Shown: one piece after another, positions 50,125 through 58,557 of the stretch
Layout of the letters: the number at the start of each line of letters is the position of its first letter
How positions within the stretch are numbered: the stretch's first letter is position 1
From: Catenuloplanes niger
GTDB taxonomy: Bacteria; Actinomycetota; Actinomycetes; Mycobacteriales; Micromonosporaceae
DNA: 64,000 bases
Assembly: GCF_031458255.1 (NCBI RefSeq)
Contig: NZ_JAVDYC010000001.1
Location: 7,233,501-7,297,500, forward strand
Direction of reading: 5' to 3'
Notes under the pieces: model-generated
Seen by the model: only the letters and a program-made list of their open reading frames with translations
What the model was told of the DNA's origin: nothing
Databases searched by the model: none
Position numbers and translations under genes: made by a program

Positions 50125-51081
50125 TCAGTGCGGGAACGCCGTCGGCGTGCGGAACGCGCCGAAGGAGTCCCGGAACGCGTCGATGCGGGACTGGACCTGG
50201 CGCATGCCGACCGTCTCCGTCAGCCGGTCCAGGTAGAGGTTGCGGGCGGCCAGCGCGTCCAGCCGCACCGTGAAGTAGATCGCCATCAGCGGATTCACGA
50301 ACAGCGTGCTGCCACGGGTACGGGTGCTGTCGTGCACGTCGCCGCAGTCACCGCGCAGCGCGGCCGCGATCTGGGTCTGGACGATGCTCGGGCGCAGCGG
50401 GGTGGCCGCGACCGCGTCCGCCACCGCGTCGCGGTAGAGCGCGGCCTCCGGCCCGCCGGACGGGACGGACAGCGCGCCCAGGTAGTCACCGGCCCGGTCC
50501 AGCGCGGCCAGGTTCTCCAGCACCTGCGTGTGCACCACGCCGTGGAACGCGTCGATGCCGAAGCCGAGCGACGTCACCAGCTTGACCGGCAGGTCCAGCC
50601 CGGCGGTCGCGCCCAGGCTGGTCATGTCCTCCGCGGGCGTGCCGAGCCCGGCCTCGTCGCCGCGCATCAGGATGTCGGTGCCGCCGTCCACCAGCACGAG
50701 CGCGTCCGCCCCGGTCCGGTCGATCAGCGCGCGGTACGCGGCGCGCAGCGGCGCCACGCCGACCCGCGGGAACGCGTACACCTCGCCCGGCCAGCCCCGC
50801 CCGGCCAGGAACCGGGCCAGCGTGCGCTCCGGGAAGTAGTCCTCCGGGCCCACGGTCGACGGCGTGACCAGCGCCAGGTTCTCCGCCGCCCACGCGTCCA
50901 GGTCGAGCAGTTCCAGCTGGGTGAACGCGAGATTGGCCAGGTGCACCCGGGTGCCCGTCGCGCGCAGCGCCGCGGCCAGCGGGAGGCCCGCGTACACGTC
51001 GAAACCCCCGCCGGCGCCGGCCACGATCACGGATCGCGACTCCGCCAGCGCCGCGAACAGCGGCGGCACCATCAACGACAC
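50125..51081 (-). CDS. DUF1152 protein
   Basis: A 318-residue protein of the DUF1152 type: VIVAGAGGGFDVYAGLPLAAALRATGTRVHLANLAFT near the N-terminus (a nucleotide-binding-like Gly loop), ALVLVDGGTDILMRGDEAGLGTPAEDMTS, LGFGIDAFHGVVHTQVLENLAAL. Function unknown. GTG 51081 is chosen because TATTGT (51094-51089) ends 7 nt before it and no ribosome site is present; ATG 51072 is an alternative. Confidence 0.88.
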   Translation of the reverse strand: MSLMVPPLFAALAESRSVIVAGAGGGFDVYAGLPLAAALRATGTRVHLANLAFTQLELLDLDAWAAENLALVTPSTVGPEDYFPERTLARFLAGRGWPGEVYAFPRVGVAPLRAAYRALIDRTGADALVLVDGGTDILMRGDEAGLGTPAEDMTSLGATAGLDLPVKLVTSLGFGIDAFHGVVHTQVLENLAALDRAGDYLGALSVPSGGPEAALYRDAVADAVAATPLRPSIVQTQIAAALRGDCGDVHDSTRTRGSTLFVNPLMAIYFTVRLDALAARNLYLDRLTETVGMRQVQSRIDAFRDSFGAFRTPTAFPH

Positions 51082-51150
51082 ACCCGGAACAATAGCAACG
51101 AATGAAAAGCGTACGGGTTACGGCCATTCGCCGAATGGGCGTCTTGACCG

Positions 51151-51918
51151 GTGGCACAGCGCCCGGAAAAGTGGATCGGCGTGAACGAGCTTCCGGATCG
51201 GGTCTCGGACGACACCGACGTCGCGACGCCGAACGCGGCCCGAATGTACGACTACGCACTGGGCGGTTATCACAACTTCGCGGTCGATCGCGCGTCCTGG
51301 CGGCAGATCGAGGAGGTCACGCCGAATGCGCGCCGAATTGTGCACTCACACCGCGCATTTCTCGGCCGCGCCGTGCGCCGGCTGGCCGAGCGGGGCGTGC
51401 GCCAGTTCCTGGACATCGGTGCCGGCCTGCCCACCCTCGGCAACACGCACGAGGCGGCGCGCGACGCGGACCCGGCCGCCCGGGTGATCTACGTGGACAA
51501 CGACCCGCTCGTCGTGGTGCAGAGCCGTGCGCTGCTGCGGGACGAGCCGCGCACCCGGGTGATCGAGGGTGACCTGCGGCACCCGGAGGACGTGCTCTAC
51601 CACCCGGAGGTGCTCGACCTGCTGGACTTCGCCGAGCCGGTGGCGATCCTGATGGTGGACGTGCCGGGTCCGGTGCCGGACGAGCCCGGGATCGTCGCGC
51701 GGTTCGGCGAGGCCTGTGTCTCCGGCAGCCACCTGGTCGTCTCCGGGCGGACCGCGGGAGAACTCGCCGCGATGCTGGCCGGCTTCGACGTCGTCGATCC
51801 CGGAGTGGTTCCGGCGGCCGATTGGCATCCCGATCCGCTCGCGACCGATCCGCTCCTCACGACGCCACTCGATCCACCACTCGACGAGCCGCTCGCGGCC
51901 GTCGCCCAGAAAAGGTGA
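51151..51918 (+). CDS. DUF574 (SAV2177-like) SAM-dependent methyltransferase
   Basis: About 255 residues of the actinomycete DUF574 family: TPNAARMYDYALGGYHNFAVDRASWRQIEEVTPNAR, SAM motif I QFLDIGAGLPTLGNTHEAARDADPAARVIYVDNDPLVV, and EGDLRHPEDVLYHPEVLDLLDFAEPVAILM. Families of these genes are expanded in Streptomyces and relatives; targets are unknown. The start may be GTG 51151 or GTG 51181. Confidence 0.9.
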   Translation: MAQRPEKWIGVNELPDRVSDDTDVATPNAARMYDYALGGYHNFAVDRASWRQIEEVTPNARRIVHSHRAFLGRAVRRLAERGVRQFLDIGAGLPTLGNTHEAARDADPAARVIYVDNDPLVVVQSRALLRDEPRTRVIEGDLRHPEDVLYHPEVLDLLDFAEPVAILMVDVPGPVPDEPGIVARFGEACVSGSHLVVSGRTAGELAAMLAGFDVVDPGVVPAADWHPDPLATDPLLTTPLDPPLDEPLAAVAQKR

Positions 51919-52026
51919 AAATGCGAATCCGGAAAATTCAACGGTGGATTTCCGAAAGCGCGACCGGCCATAATCGCTGACGCGGGGCCTCACCCTCACG
52001 GGGTCCGCGCACCGAAAGGTCGACTC

Positions 52027-53745
52027 ATGTGGCAGCCCGATGAGACGGCGGATCTCGTCCGTCTCGCGCACGCGTGGACGCGTGCGACAACGGCTGCCAC
52101 CTTCGTGCCCGGGCCGCGCCGCCGCACGCTCGACCTGCTGGAGTCGTTCACCGTCCGGCTCGCGGACGCGCTGGACGAGGAGCCGTTCGACGCGGACGCC
52201 GGCTATCGCGTGGGCCAGGAACTCGTCGACGCGCGGATCGCCGGCCCGGCCGTGCTCGGTGAGACCATCGCGGTGCTCACGCCCGGCCTGCTCGCCCGCA
52301 CCAGCACGCCGACCCGGGTCGGCGCGCTGCTCGGCCGGCTCGCGACCGGGTTCACCGAGACGCTGCGCGAGCGCGGCGCGCACGCGGCCGAGAGCCTGCG
52401 CCGCGCGGTGGAGGAGTCCCGGCGCCGGGAGGAGGCCGGCATCCAGCGCCGGCTGACGAACACGTTGCTGTACGACCCGCTCACCGGCCTGCCGAACCGG
52501 TCGAAGCTGCTCGACGGCCTCGCCTCGGTGATCGACAACGCGCTGCCCGGCGAGCGCGCCGGCCTCTGCCTGCTGGACGTGGACCGGTTCGCCGCGGTCA
52601 CCGACACGATGGGCCACGAGCGCGGCGACGACCTGTTGCGCCTGGTCGCGCAGAAGCTGCGCGCGGTCGCCCACCGCCACCGCTACTACCTGCACCACAT
52701 CGGCAGCGACCGGTTCGCCGCCGTGATCACCGGGACGGCCGGGCCGAACGATCTGATCAAGGCGGCCGACCTGCTGCTGCGCGCGCTGCCCGACCCGTAC
52801 GTGGTGGACGGCCACGCGATGCCGATCACCGGCCGGGCCGGGATAGCGGAGACCACGGCCGCGGACGCCACCCCGGAATCACTGCTGCGCGCGGCCACGA
52901 TCGCGCTCGGCTGGGCGGGGCAGCCCGGCACCGGCCCGGTCGCGGTCTTCGACCCGGACCGCAACCGCGTGCACGTCCGCCGCCACGAGCTGGCCGCGGC
53001 CATGCCCGGCGCGCTCGACGACGGCCAGTTCGTGCTGCACTTCCAGCCGGTCGTCGACCTGCTCGACCACCGGACCGCTGGGGTGGAGGCGCTGGCCCGC
53101 TGGCGGCTGCCGGCCACCGGGCTGCTCCCGCCCGCCGACTTCGTGCACCTGGCCGAGCAGACCGGCCTGATCCGCCCGCTCGGCGCCCACCTGCTGGAGG
53201 CGGCCTGCGCGCGCGGCGCGGAGTGGCACCCGTCCGGCGTGTTCGTCAGCGTCAACCTGTCCCCGGTGCAGCTGGCCGACCCGGGCCTGGTCGCCACGGT
53301 CGCGGCCGCGCTGGATCGCACCGGGCTGCTGCCGTCCCGGCTGCAACTGGAGCTCACCGGGAGCACCGAGCTGAGCGGCCACCGGGACACCCTGCGCGGC
53401 CTCGCCGACCTGGGCGTGCGACTGGCCGTCGACGACTTCGGCACCGGTTCCGCCGGCCTGGCCGACCTGGCGGAGCTGCCGGTCAGCGCGGTCAAACTCG
53501 CACCGCGGTTCCTGCGCGCGCTGGACCGCGCGGACGACCCGGGCGACCGGGACGAGCCGGACGACCCGACGCTGCTGGCCGGCGTGATCCGGCTCTGCCA
53601 CGACCTCGGCATCACGGTCACCGCGGTCGGCGTCGAGACGGACGCGCAGGCCACCGCGCTGCGCCGGCTCGCCTGCGACCTCGGCCAGGGTTTCCGCTTC
53701 GCCCGGCCGGCACCCGCGTCGGACATCACACGTCTGCTCGGGTGA
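52027..53745 (+). CDS. GGDEF/EAL protein with degenerate GGDEF domain
   Basis: A 572-residue soluble protein: helical N-terminal region (1-140), GGDEF domain (about 150-310, YDPLTGLPNRSKLLDGL) and EAL domain (about 325-570). The cyclase active site reads GSDRF instead of GGDEF, so it should not make c-di-GMP. The EAL part keeps GVEALARWR, NLSPVQL, LELTGS and AVDDFGTG, and a Lys in VKLAPRF, but the later AEGVET motif reads AVGVET. Weak phosphodiesterase or c-di-GMP receptor roles are both possible. No membrane segment or PAS domain is seen. ATG 52027 follows GAAAGG. Confidence 0.9.
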   Translation: MWQPDETADLVRLAHAWTRATTAATFVPGPRRRTLDLLESFTVRLADALDEEPFDADAGYRVGQELVDARIAGPAVLGETIAVLTPGLLARTSTPTRVGALLGRLATGFTETLRERGAHAAESLRRAVEESRRREEAGIQRRLTNTLLYDPLTGLPNRSKLLDGLASVIDNALPGERAGLCLLDVDRFAAVTDTMGHERGDDLLRLVAQKLRAVAHRHRYYLHHIGSDRFAAVITGTAGPNDLIKAADLLLRALPDPYVVDGHAMPITGRAGIAETTAADATPESLLRAATIALGWAGQPGTGPVAVFDPDRNRVHVRRHELAAAMPGALDDGQFVLHFQPVVDLLDHRTAGVEALARWRLPATGLLPPADFVHLAEQTGLIRPLGAHLLEAACARGAEWHPSGVFVSVNLSPVQLADPGLVATVAAALDRTGLLPSRLQLELTGSTELSGHRDTLRGLADLGVRLAVDDFGTGSAGLADLAELPVSAVKLAPRFLRALDRADDPGDRDEPDDPTLLAGVIRLCHDLGITVTAVGVETDAQATALRRLACDLGQGFRFARPAPASDITRLLG

Positions 53746-53821
53746 CGCGCCGAAATTCGGGTACGACGATGGTCCGGTGGCCCACCGGCCACATCGGATC
53801 ACGTCGGATCGGGGAGGCACG

Positions 53822-54667
53822 ATGACGGTACGACTGGGATCGTTCGGGATCTGGACCCGCGAAGGGCTCTGGACGGGCGCGGACGCCGCGGAGGCCGCGA
53901 CCGAGTTGGAGGAGATCGGCCTCGGCACGCTCTGGCTCGGCGGCGCGTCCGGCACGCTGGAGGTGCCGGAGCGGCTGCTGGACGCCACCACGTCGCTCAC
54001 GGTCGCGACCGGCATCGTCTCGATCTGGGAGACGGCCGCGGACGACCTCGCGGCCGCCTACCGCCGGGTCACCGGCCGGCACCCGGACGAGCGGCTGCTG
54101 GTCGGCATCGGCAACAGCCACAGCCTGCTGGTCAACTCGCGCGGCGGCAGCTACGAGCGGCCGGTCGCCCGGACGATCGCGTTCCTGGACCTGCTGGAGA
54201 TCCCGCGGGAGCACCGGGCACTGGCCGCGCTCGGCCCGCGCATGCTGGGCATCGCGGCGGAGCGCACGCTCGGCACGCATCCGTACCTGACCACGCCGCA
54301 GCACACCGCGCAGGCTCGTGAGCAGCTGGGCAAGGGGGTGCTGATCGCGCCGGAGCAGGGCGTGGTGCTGGAGACCGACCCGGCGAAGGCGCGCGAGCTG
54401 GCCCGTGGCGCACTACGGCTCTACCTGGCGCTGGAGAACTACACGAACAACTTCCGCCGGCTCGGGTTCACCGACGACGACCTGGCGGACGGCGGCAGCG
54501 ACCGGCTGATCGACGCGCTCTTCGCCTGGGGCACGGACGAGGCCGTGGCCGCGCGGCTGCGCGAGCACCTGGACGCCGGTGCCGACCACGTCTGCGCCCA
54601 GATCATCACGGCCGACCCGGACTCGCTGCCGCGCGCCGAGTGGCGCCGCCTCGCCGCCGCGCTGTGA
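53822..54667 (+). CDS. LLM-class F420-dependent oxidoreductase
   Basis: A 281-residue luciferase-like TIM-barrel protein of the TIGR03620-like type: LGSFGIWTREGLWTGADAAEAATELEEIGLGTLWLGGASG, LTVATGIVSIWETAADDLAAAYRRV, LLVGIGNSHSLLV. Actinobacterial members mostly use deazaflavin F420. ATG 53822. The substrate is unknown. It is followed by a repeat-rich gap and a terminator. Confidence 0.9.
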   Translation: MTVRLGSFGIWTREGLWTGADAAEAATELEEIGLGTLWLGGASGTLEVPERLLDATTSLTVATGIVSIWETAADDLAAAYRRVTGRHPDERLLVGIGNSHSLLVNSRGGSYERPVARTIAFLDLLEIPREHRALAALGPRMLGIAAERTLGTHPYLTTPQHTAQAREQLGKGVLIAPEQGVVLETDPAKARELARGALRLYLALENYTNNFRRLGFTDDDLADGGSDRLIDALFAWGTDEAVAARLREHLDAGADHVCAQIITADPDSLPRAEWRRLAAAL

Positions 54668-54672
54668 CCGGC

Positions 54673-54784
54673 GACCGAGCCGTCCCGCACGGGCGCTGAG
54701 GACCGAGCCGTCCCGCACGGGCGAGGACCGGGGCGTCCCGCACGGGCGCCGAGCGACGATCGAGGCGTCCCGCACGGCGCCCGG
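54673..54784. repeat. Degenerate ~25-28-bp tandem repeat, four copies
   Basis: Four copies centred on CGTCCCGCACGGGCG begin at about 54673, 54701, 54726 and 54755, right after the F420-type oxidoreductase stop. The gap 54668-55093 holds no gene; apart from this repeat, a hairpin and the 15-bp array, nothing else is seen. Confidence 0.8.
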
Positions 54785-54802
54785 AACCGCCTGCGGGACG
54801 CC
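54764..54802 (+). terminator. Hairpin downstream of the F420-type oxidoreductase gene
   Basis: GGCGTCCCGC (54764-54773) pairs perfectly with GCGGGACGCC (54793-54802); the left arm is part of the last repeat copy. Confidence 0.5.
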
Positions 54803-54969
54803 CCGGTCGCGCGGGTGCGGTGTCCGCCGGCGGGCAGACCGGTGCCCTTGCCACCGCGGAACCGGCAGGGAGGAGCGCCAGCGACGACCGGTGCCCGCGG
54901 GAGCACCGGAACCCGGTCACGCCGGAAGCGGGTCGACGGCTGTTCCGGTCCTCGACCCGCGTCCGGCGG

Positions 54970-55104
54970 GACGCTACGCGCCGGGACGCCAGGCGCCGGG
55001 ACGCCAGGCGCCGGGACGCCAGGCGCCGGGACGCCAGGCGCCGGGAAGCCAGGCGCCGGGAAGCCAGGCGCCGGGAAGCCAGGCGCCGGGATGCTACGCG
55101 CCGG
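54970..55104. repeat. 15-bp tandem repeat, nine units, at the 3' end of the histidine kinase gene
   Basis: Nine contiguous 15-bp units without gaps. Units 2-5 are GACGCCAGGCGCCGG, units 6-8 differ by one base (GAAGCC), and the first (54970-54984) and last (55090-55104) units carry CTACG. The kinase stop codon (55094-55096) lies in unit 9. Confidence 0.95.
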
Positions 55105-56512
55105 GGCGCGGCGTGAGCGGCAGGTAGACGCGGAAGCGGGTGTCGCCCGGCCGGGACGTGACCCGGATGTCGCCGCCGTGCTTGTTGACCACGATCCGGT
55201 ACGAGATGTCCAGCCCCAGCCCGGTGCCCTCGCCGACCGGCTTGGTGGTGAAGAACGGCTCGAAGATCCGGCTCAGGTTCTCCGGCGGGATGCCCTGCCC
55301 GGTGTCGCCGATCTCCACGACCACGCAGTCCGCCTCGCGCTCCGTCTTGATCGACAGGGTGCCGGAGTCGCCCATCGCGCCGATCGCGTTGTCCAGCAGG
55401 TTCGTCCAGACCTGGTTCAGCTCGGCCGCGTAGGCGGGGACCGGCGGCAGCGTCTTGTCGACGTCCTTGACCAGCGTGATGCCCGGCGGGATCTTCGACT
55501 TGATCATGGTGAGCGTGGCCCAGAGCAGCTCGTGCACGTCCACGGTCTGGTACGGCGCCCGGTCCAGCTGCGAGTACTGCTTCGTGGCCTTGACCAGCCC
55601 GGAGATCCGCCGGACCGCGTCGTCGATCTCCTTCATCAGCAGCTCGGTGTCGACGGTGTAGGTGATGTAGCGGACCGCCAGCTCCGCGTAGTCGTCGCCG
55701 ACCGCCGCGGTCACCCGGGACAGCCACTCCGCGTCGATGTCGCCCGCGACCAGCGTGCCCGCGAGGTCCCAGCCGCCTTCGACGCCGTGGTCCTCCAGCC
55801 AGTCGCCGAGCTCGTCCTCCGCGTCGGAGGTGGCCATCGGCGACATCTCCTCGGCGTGCGCGGCCCGCTTGACCGCGTCGTCCTGGAACCGCACCAGCTC
55901 GTGCAGCTGCGAGCCGTCCAGCCGCCCGTCCGCGATCCGCGCGAGCTTGTCGCGCATCCCGGCGACCCGGCCGCGCAGCGCCTCGGTCGCCCGGACCGCG
56001 GCCGCGGCCGGATTGTTCAGCTCGTGGGTCAGGCCGGCGGAGAGCGCGCCGAGCGCGAGCAGCCGCTGCCGCTCGCCGACCACGGTGCTGACCGCGCGCT
56101 GGCCGACGAACAGGCCCTCCAGCAGGTGCACCGCCATCGGGAACCAGTCGCGCATGATCCCGGCGAACGTCTCCGCGGGCAGCACCCACAGCTTCAGGTC
56201 GGTGACCGCCTGCATGCTGTGCGGGTACGTGTGCTCGCTGGTCTCACCCACGTACGCCCGGGTGGCCCCCGCGTACGACCCGCGCTTGTCGCTCCGGGAG
56301 AACTCGACCTGATCGCCGTTGACCAGCGCGGTCAGCGAGACCGTGCCGTCCAGCAGCACGTAGAAGCAGGTCGCCGGCTCGCCCTCGCGGAACACGATGT
56401 CGCGCGCGGCCGCGGTCTCGATCCGGCCGTTCTCGGCCAGCCAGGCCAGCTTCTCGTCGTCCAGCTTCTCGAACAGGAAGAGCTCACGGAGCTCCTCCAC
56501 GGTCAGTCTCAC
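55094..56512 (-). CDS. Sensor histidine kinase with N-terminal CRP-like cyclic-nucleotide-binding domain
   Basis: A 472-residue cytoplasmic kinase. Residues 5-125 form a cNMP-binding (CRP) beta-roll: LFLFEKLDDEKLAWLAENGRIE, VFREGEPATCFYVLLDGTVSL. A helical part with the phospho-acceptor His in GLTHELNNPAAAAVRA follows, then the ATPase domain: NQVWTNLLDNAIGAMGD (N box), EIGDTGQGIPPENLSRIFEPFFTTKPVGEGTGLGLDISYRIV (G boxes). No membrane segments. GTG 56512 overlaps the stop of the receiver-flavoprotein gene (GTGA), making it the obvious partner. Its 3' end runs into a 15-bp repeat array. Confidence 0.94.
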   Translation of the reverse strand: MRLTVEELRELFLFEKLDDEKLAWLAENGRIETAAARDIVFREGEPATCFYVLLDGTVSLTALVNGDQVEFSRSDKRGSYAGATRAYVGETSEHTYPHSMQAVTDLKLWVLPAETFAGIMRDWFPMAVHLLEGLFVGQRAVSTVVGERQRLLALGALSAGLTHELNNPAAAAVRATEALRGRVAGMRDKLARIADGRLDGSQLHELVRFQDDAVKRAAHAEEMSPMATSDAEDELGDWLEDHGVEGGWDLAGTLVAGDIDAEWLSRVTAAVGDDYAELAVRYITYTVDTELLMKEIDDAVRRISGLVKATKQYSQLDRAPYQTVDVHELLWATLTMIKSKIPPGITLVKDVDKTLPPVPAYAAELNQVWTNLLDNAIGAMGDSGTLSIKTEREADCVVVEIGDTGQGIPPENLSRIFEPFFTTKPVGEGTGLGLDISYRIVVNKHGGDIRVTSRPGDTRFRVYLPLTPRPGA

Positions 56513-58176
56513 TGTGCCTCCAGGTATCGGTGGATGACGGAGACCGCCATCGCGCCCTCGCCGACCGCGGACGCCACCCGCTTCACCGAGTCCGCGCGCA
56601 CGTCACCGGCCGCGAACACGCCCGGCATGCTCGACTCCAGGTGGTACGGATCGCGCGGCAGCGTCCAGCCGTGCGGCCGGGTCCCGTCGGTGATCAGCGA
56701 CGGGCCGGTCACGATGTAGCCCCGCTCGTCCCGCGACACCGCGCCGTCCAGCCAGTCCGTCCGCGGCTCCGCGCCGATGAAGATGAACATCCACGACGTC
56801 TCGACCGTTCTGGTCGCGCCGGTCGGCATGTCCCGCAGCGTCAGCCGCTCCAGGTGCTCGTCGCCCTCCGCGGCGATCACCTCGGTGCACGGGTGGACGA
56901 CGATCTTCTCGTTCCCCTCGATCTGCTCGATCAGGTAGCTGGACATCGACTTGGTCAGGTCCGGCGCCCGGATGAGCATGTGCACGCGTGCCGCGTACCG
57001 GGAGAAGTAGAGCGCGGCCTGGCCGGCCGAGTTCGCACCGCCGACGATGTAGACGTCGCTGCCGGTGCAGGACGGCGCCTCGGTCGCCGCGGAACCGTAG
57101 AACACCCCGCGCCCGGTCAGCTCGCGCAGGCCGGGCGCGTCCAGCAGCCGGTACGACACGCCGGTGGCCAGCACGACGGTGTGCGCCGCGATCTTCGACC
57201 CGTCGGTGAAGTGCAGGACCCGGGTCGGCCCGGCCGCCTCGAGCCCGCTCACCTCACGCGTGCTGAGCAGCTCCGCGCCGAACTTCAGCGCCTGCCGCCG
57301 CGCGCGGTCGGTCAGCTGCGCGCCGGAGACGCCGTCCGGGAAGCCCAGGTAGTTCTCGATCCGGCTGGACTGCCCGGCCTGCCCGCCGGTGGCCCGCTGC
57401 TCGATCAGCACCGTGCGCAGCCCTTCGGACGCGCCGTAGACCGCCGCGCCCAGCCCGGCCGGCCCGGCGCCGACCACGACCAGGTCGTAGAAGTCCGACG
57501 CCGGCGTGGTGGACAGCCCGACGCTGCCGGCCAGCTCCGCGGTGGACGGCTTGACCAGCGTCTTGCCCTCCGGCGTGATGACGACCGGCACGTCGTCCTC
57601 GGTCGCGCCCGCGGCCGTCATCAGCCGCCGGCCCTCCGGGTCGTCGCACAGATGCCACCGGTACGGCACCAGGTTGCGGGCCAGGAAGTCGCGCACCTTG
57701 AACGACGGCTCGGACCAGCGGTGGCCGATCACCCGGGTCTCCGTCGACGCGGCCTCCGGCGTCGCCAGCCACGCCTCGAGCAGGCTGTCCAGCACCGGGT
57801 AGAGCTTCTCCTCCGGCGGGTCCCACGGCTTCAGCAGGTAGTGGTCGAGGTCGACGATGTTGATCGCGTCGATCGCGGCGCTGGTGTCCGCGTACGCGGT
57901 GAGCAGCACCCGCCGGGCCCGCGGGAACAGGTCCATCGCCTGCTCCAGGAACTGGATGCCGTTCATGTGCGGCATCCGGTAGTCGGCCAGCAGCACGGCG
58001 ACCTGCTCGCCGCGCAGCTTCAGCTCACGCAGCGCCTCCAGCGCGGACTCGCCGGAGTCGGCGCGGACCACCCGGTAGCGGTCGCCGAACCGGCGGCGGA
58101 TGTCCCGCGCCACCGCACGGGACACCGCCGGATCGTCGTCCACGGTCAGGATCGCGGAGTTCACCATGCGTTCCAT
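56509..58176 (-). CDS. Response regulator receiver - glutaredoxin-like - thioredoxin reductase fusion protein
   Basis: A 555-residue three-part protein. Residues 5-135 are a complete receiver: acidic DDD, phospho-acceptor Asp in LLADYRMP, Thr in LLTAYAD and Lys in LLKPW. Residues about 145-225 look like a glutaredoxin fold (IGHRWSEPSFKVRDFLARN, DVPVVITPEGKTLVKPS) without a CxxC. Residues 230-555 are a thioredoxin-reductase-like flavoprotein: VVVGAGPAGLGAAVYGASEG, IENYLGFPDGVSG, NADPH motif IVGGANSAGQAALYFSR and GVFAAGDVRADSVKRVASAVGEGAMAV. The redox CxxC is replaced by YGSAATEAPSCTG. Phosphorylation may thus control a reductase, or the flavin state may control signalling. It overlaps the kinase gene. 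ATG 58176 or 58167. Confidence 0.94.
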   Translation of the reverse strand: MERMVNSAILTVDDDPAVSRAVARDIRRRFGDRYRVVRADSGESALEALRELKLRGEQVAVLLADYRMPHMNGIQFLEQAMDLFPRARRVLLTAYADTSAAIDAINIVDLDHYLLKPWDPPEEKLYPVLDSLLEAWLATPEAASTETRVIGHRWSEPSFKVRDFLARNLVPYRWHLCDDPEGRRLMTAAGATEDDVPVVITPEGKTLVKPSTAELAGSVGLSTTPASDFYDLVVVGAGPAGLGAAVYGASEGLRTVLIEQRATGGQAGQSSRIENYLGFPDGVSGAQLTDRARRQALKFGAELLSTREVSGLEAAGPTRVLHFTDGSKIAAHTVVLATGVSYRLLDAPGLRELTGRGVFYGSAATEAPSCTGSDVYIVGGANSAGQAALYFSRYAARVHMLIRAPDLTKSMSSYLIEQIEGNEKIVVHPCTEVIAAEGDEHLERLTLRDMPTGATRTVETSWMFIFIGAEPRTDWLDGAVSRDERGYIVTGPSLITDGTRPHGWTLPRDPYHLESSMPGVFAAGDVRADSVKRVASAVGEGAMAVSVIHRYLEAQ

Positions 58177-58201
58177 CCCAGCATGCCGAGGTTACGAGCG
58201 G

Positions 58202-58465
58202 TCACTTCTGCGCACCGACCTGGTCGACGAAGCACCAGCGCCACGTCTCGCCCGGCTCGATCGACTTCATCACCGGGTGCTGGGTGGCGTGGAAGTGCGC
58301 GGTGGCGTGCTTGCCCGGTGACGAGTCACAGCAGCCCACGCGCCCGCAGCTGAGACATTCGCGCAGGTGCACCCAGTCGTGCCGGCCGTTGGCGAGGCAG
58401 TCCTGGCAGCCCTCGTCACTCTGCGGCGGCGGCGCGTCGGTCAGAGCGAGGTGTTCACACTTCAA
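58202..58465 (-). CDS. ZnF-UBP zinc finger protein
   Basis: An 87-residue protein that is essentially one UBP-type zinc finger: C3, H5, CQDCLANGRHDWVHLRECLSCGRVGCCDSSPGKHATAHFHATQHPVMKSIEPGETWRWCFVD. In eukaryotes this fold binds the free C-terminus of ubiquitin; the bacterial role is unknown. It starts at TTG 58465, 6 nt after GGGAG, and ends 25 nt before the receiver-flavoprotein gene, so it is the first gene of that operon. Confidence 0.93.
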   Translation of the reverse strand: MKCEHLALTDAPPPQSDEGCQDCLANGRHDWVHLRECLSCGRVGCCDSSPGKHATAHFHATQHPVMKSIEPGETWRWCFVDQVGAQK

Positions 58466-58545
58466 CGAGACTCCCGGAGTCGAACATTTTCCGCCAAGTC
58501 TGCCCGCCCGCGCCTCCGGCCGCCATATGCGAGATCACGCATCGG

Positions 58546-58551
58546 TACGCT
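58546..58551 (+). promoter_or_regulatory. Leaderless -10 element
   Basis: TACGCT ends 6 nt before ATG 58558; no ribosome site precedes the ATG. Confidence 0.55.
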
Positions 58552-58557
58552 TCCGCC

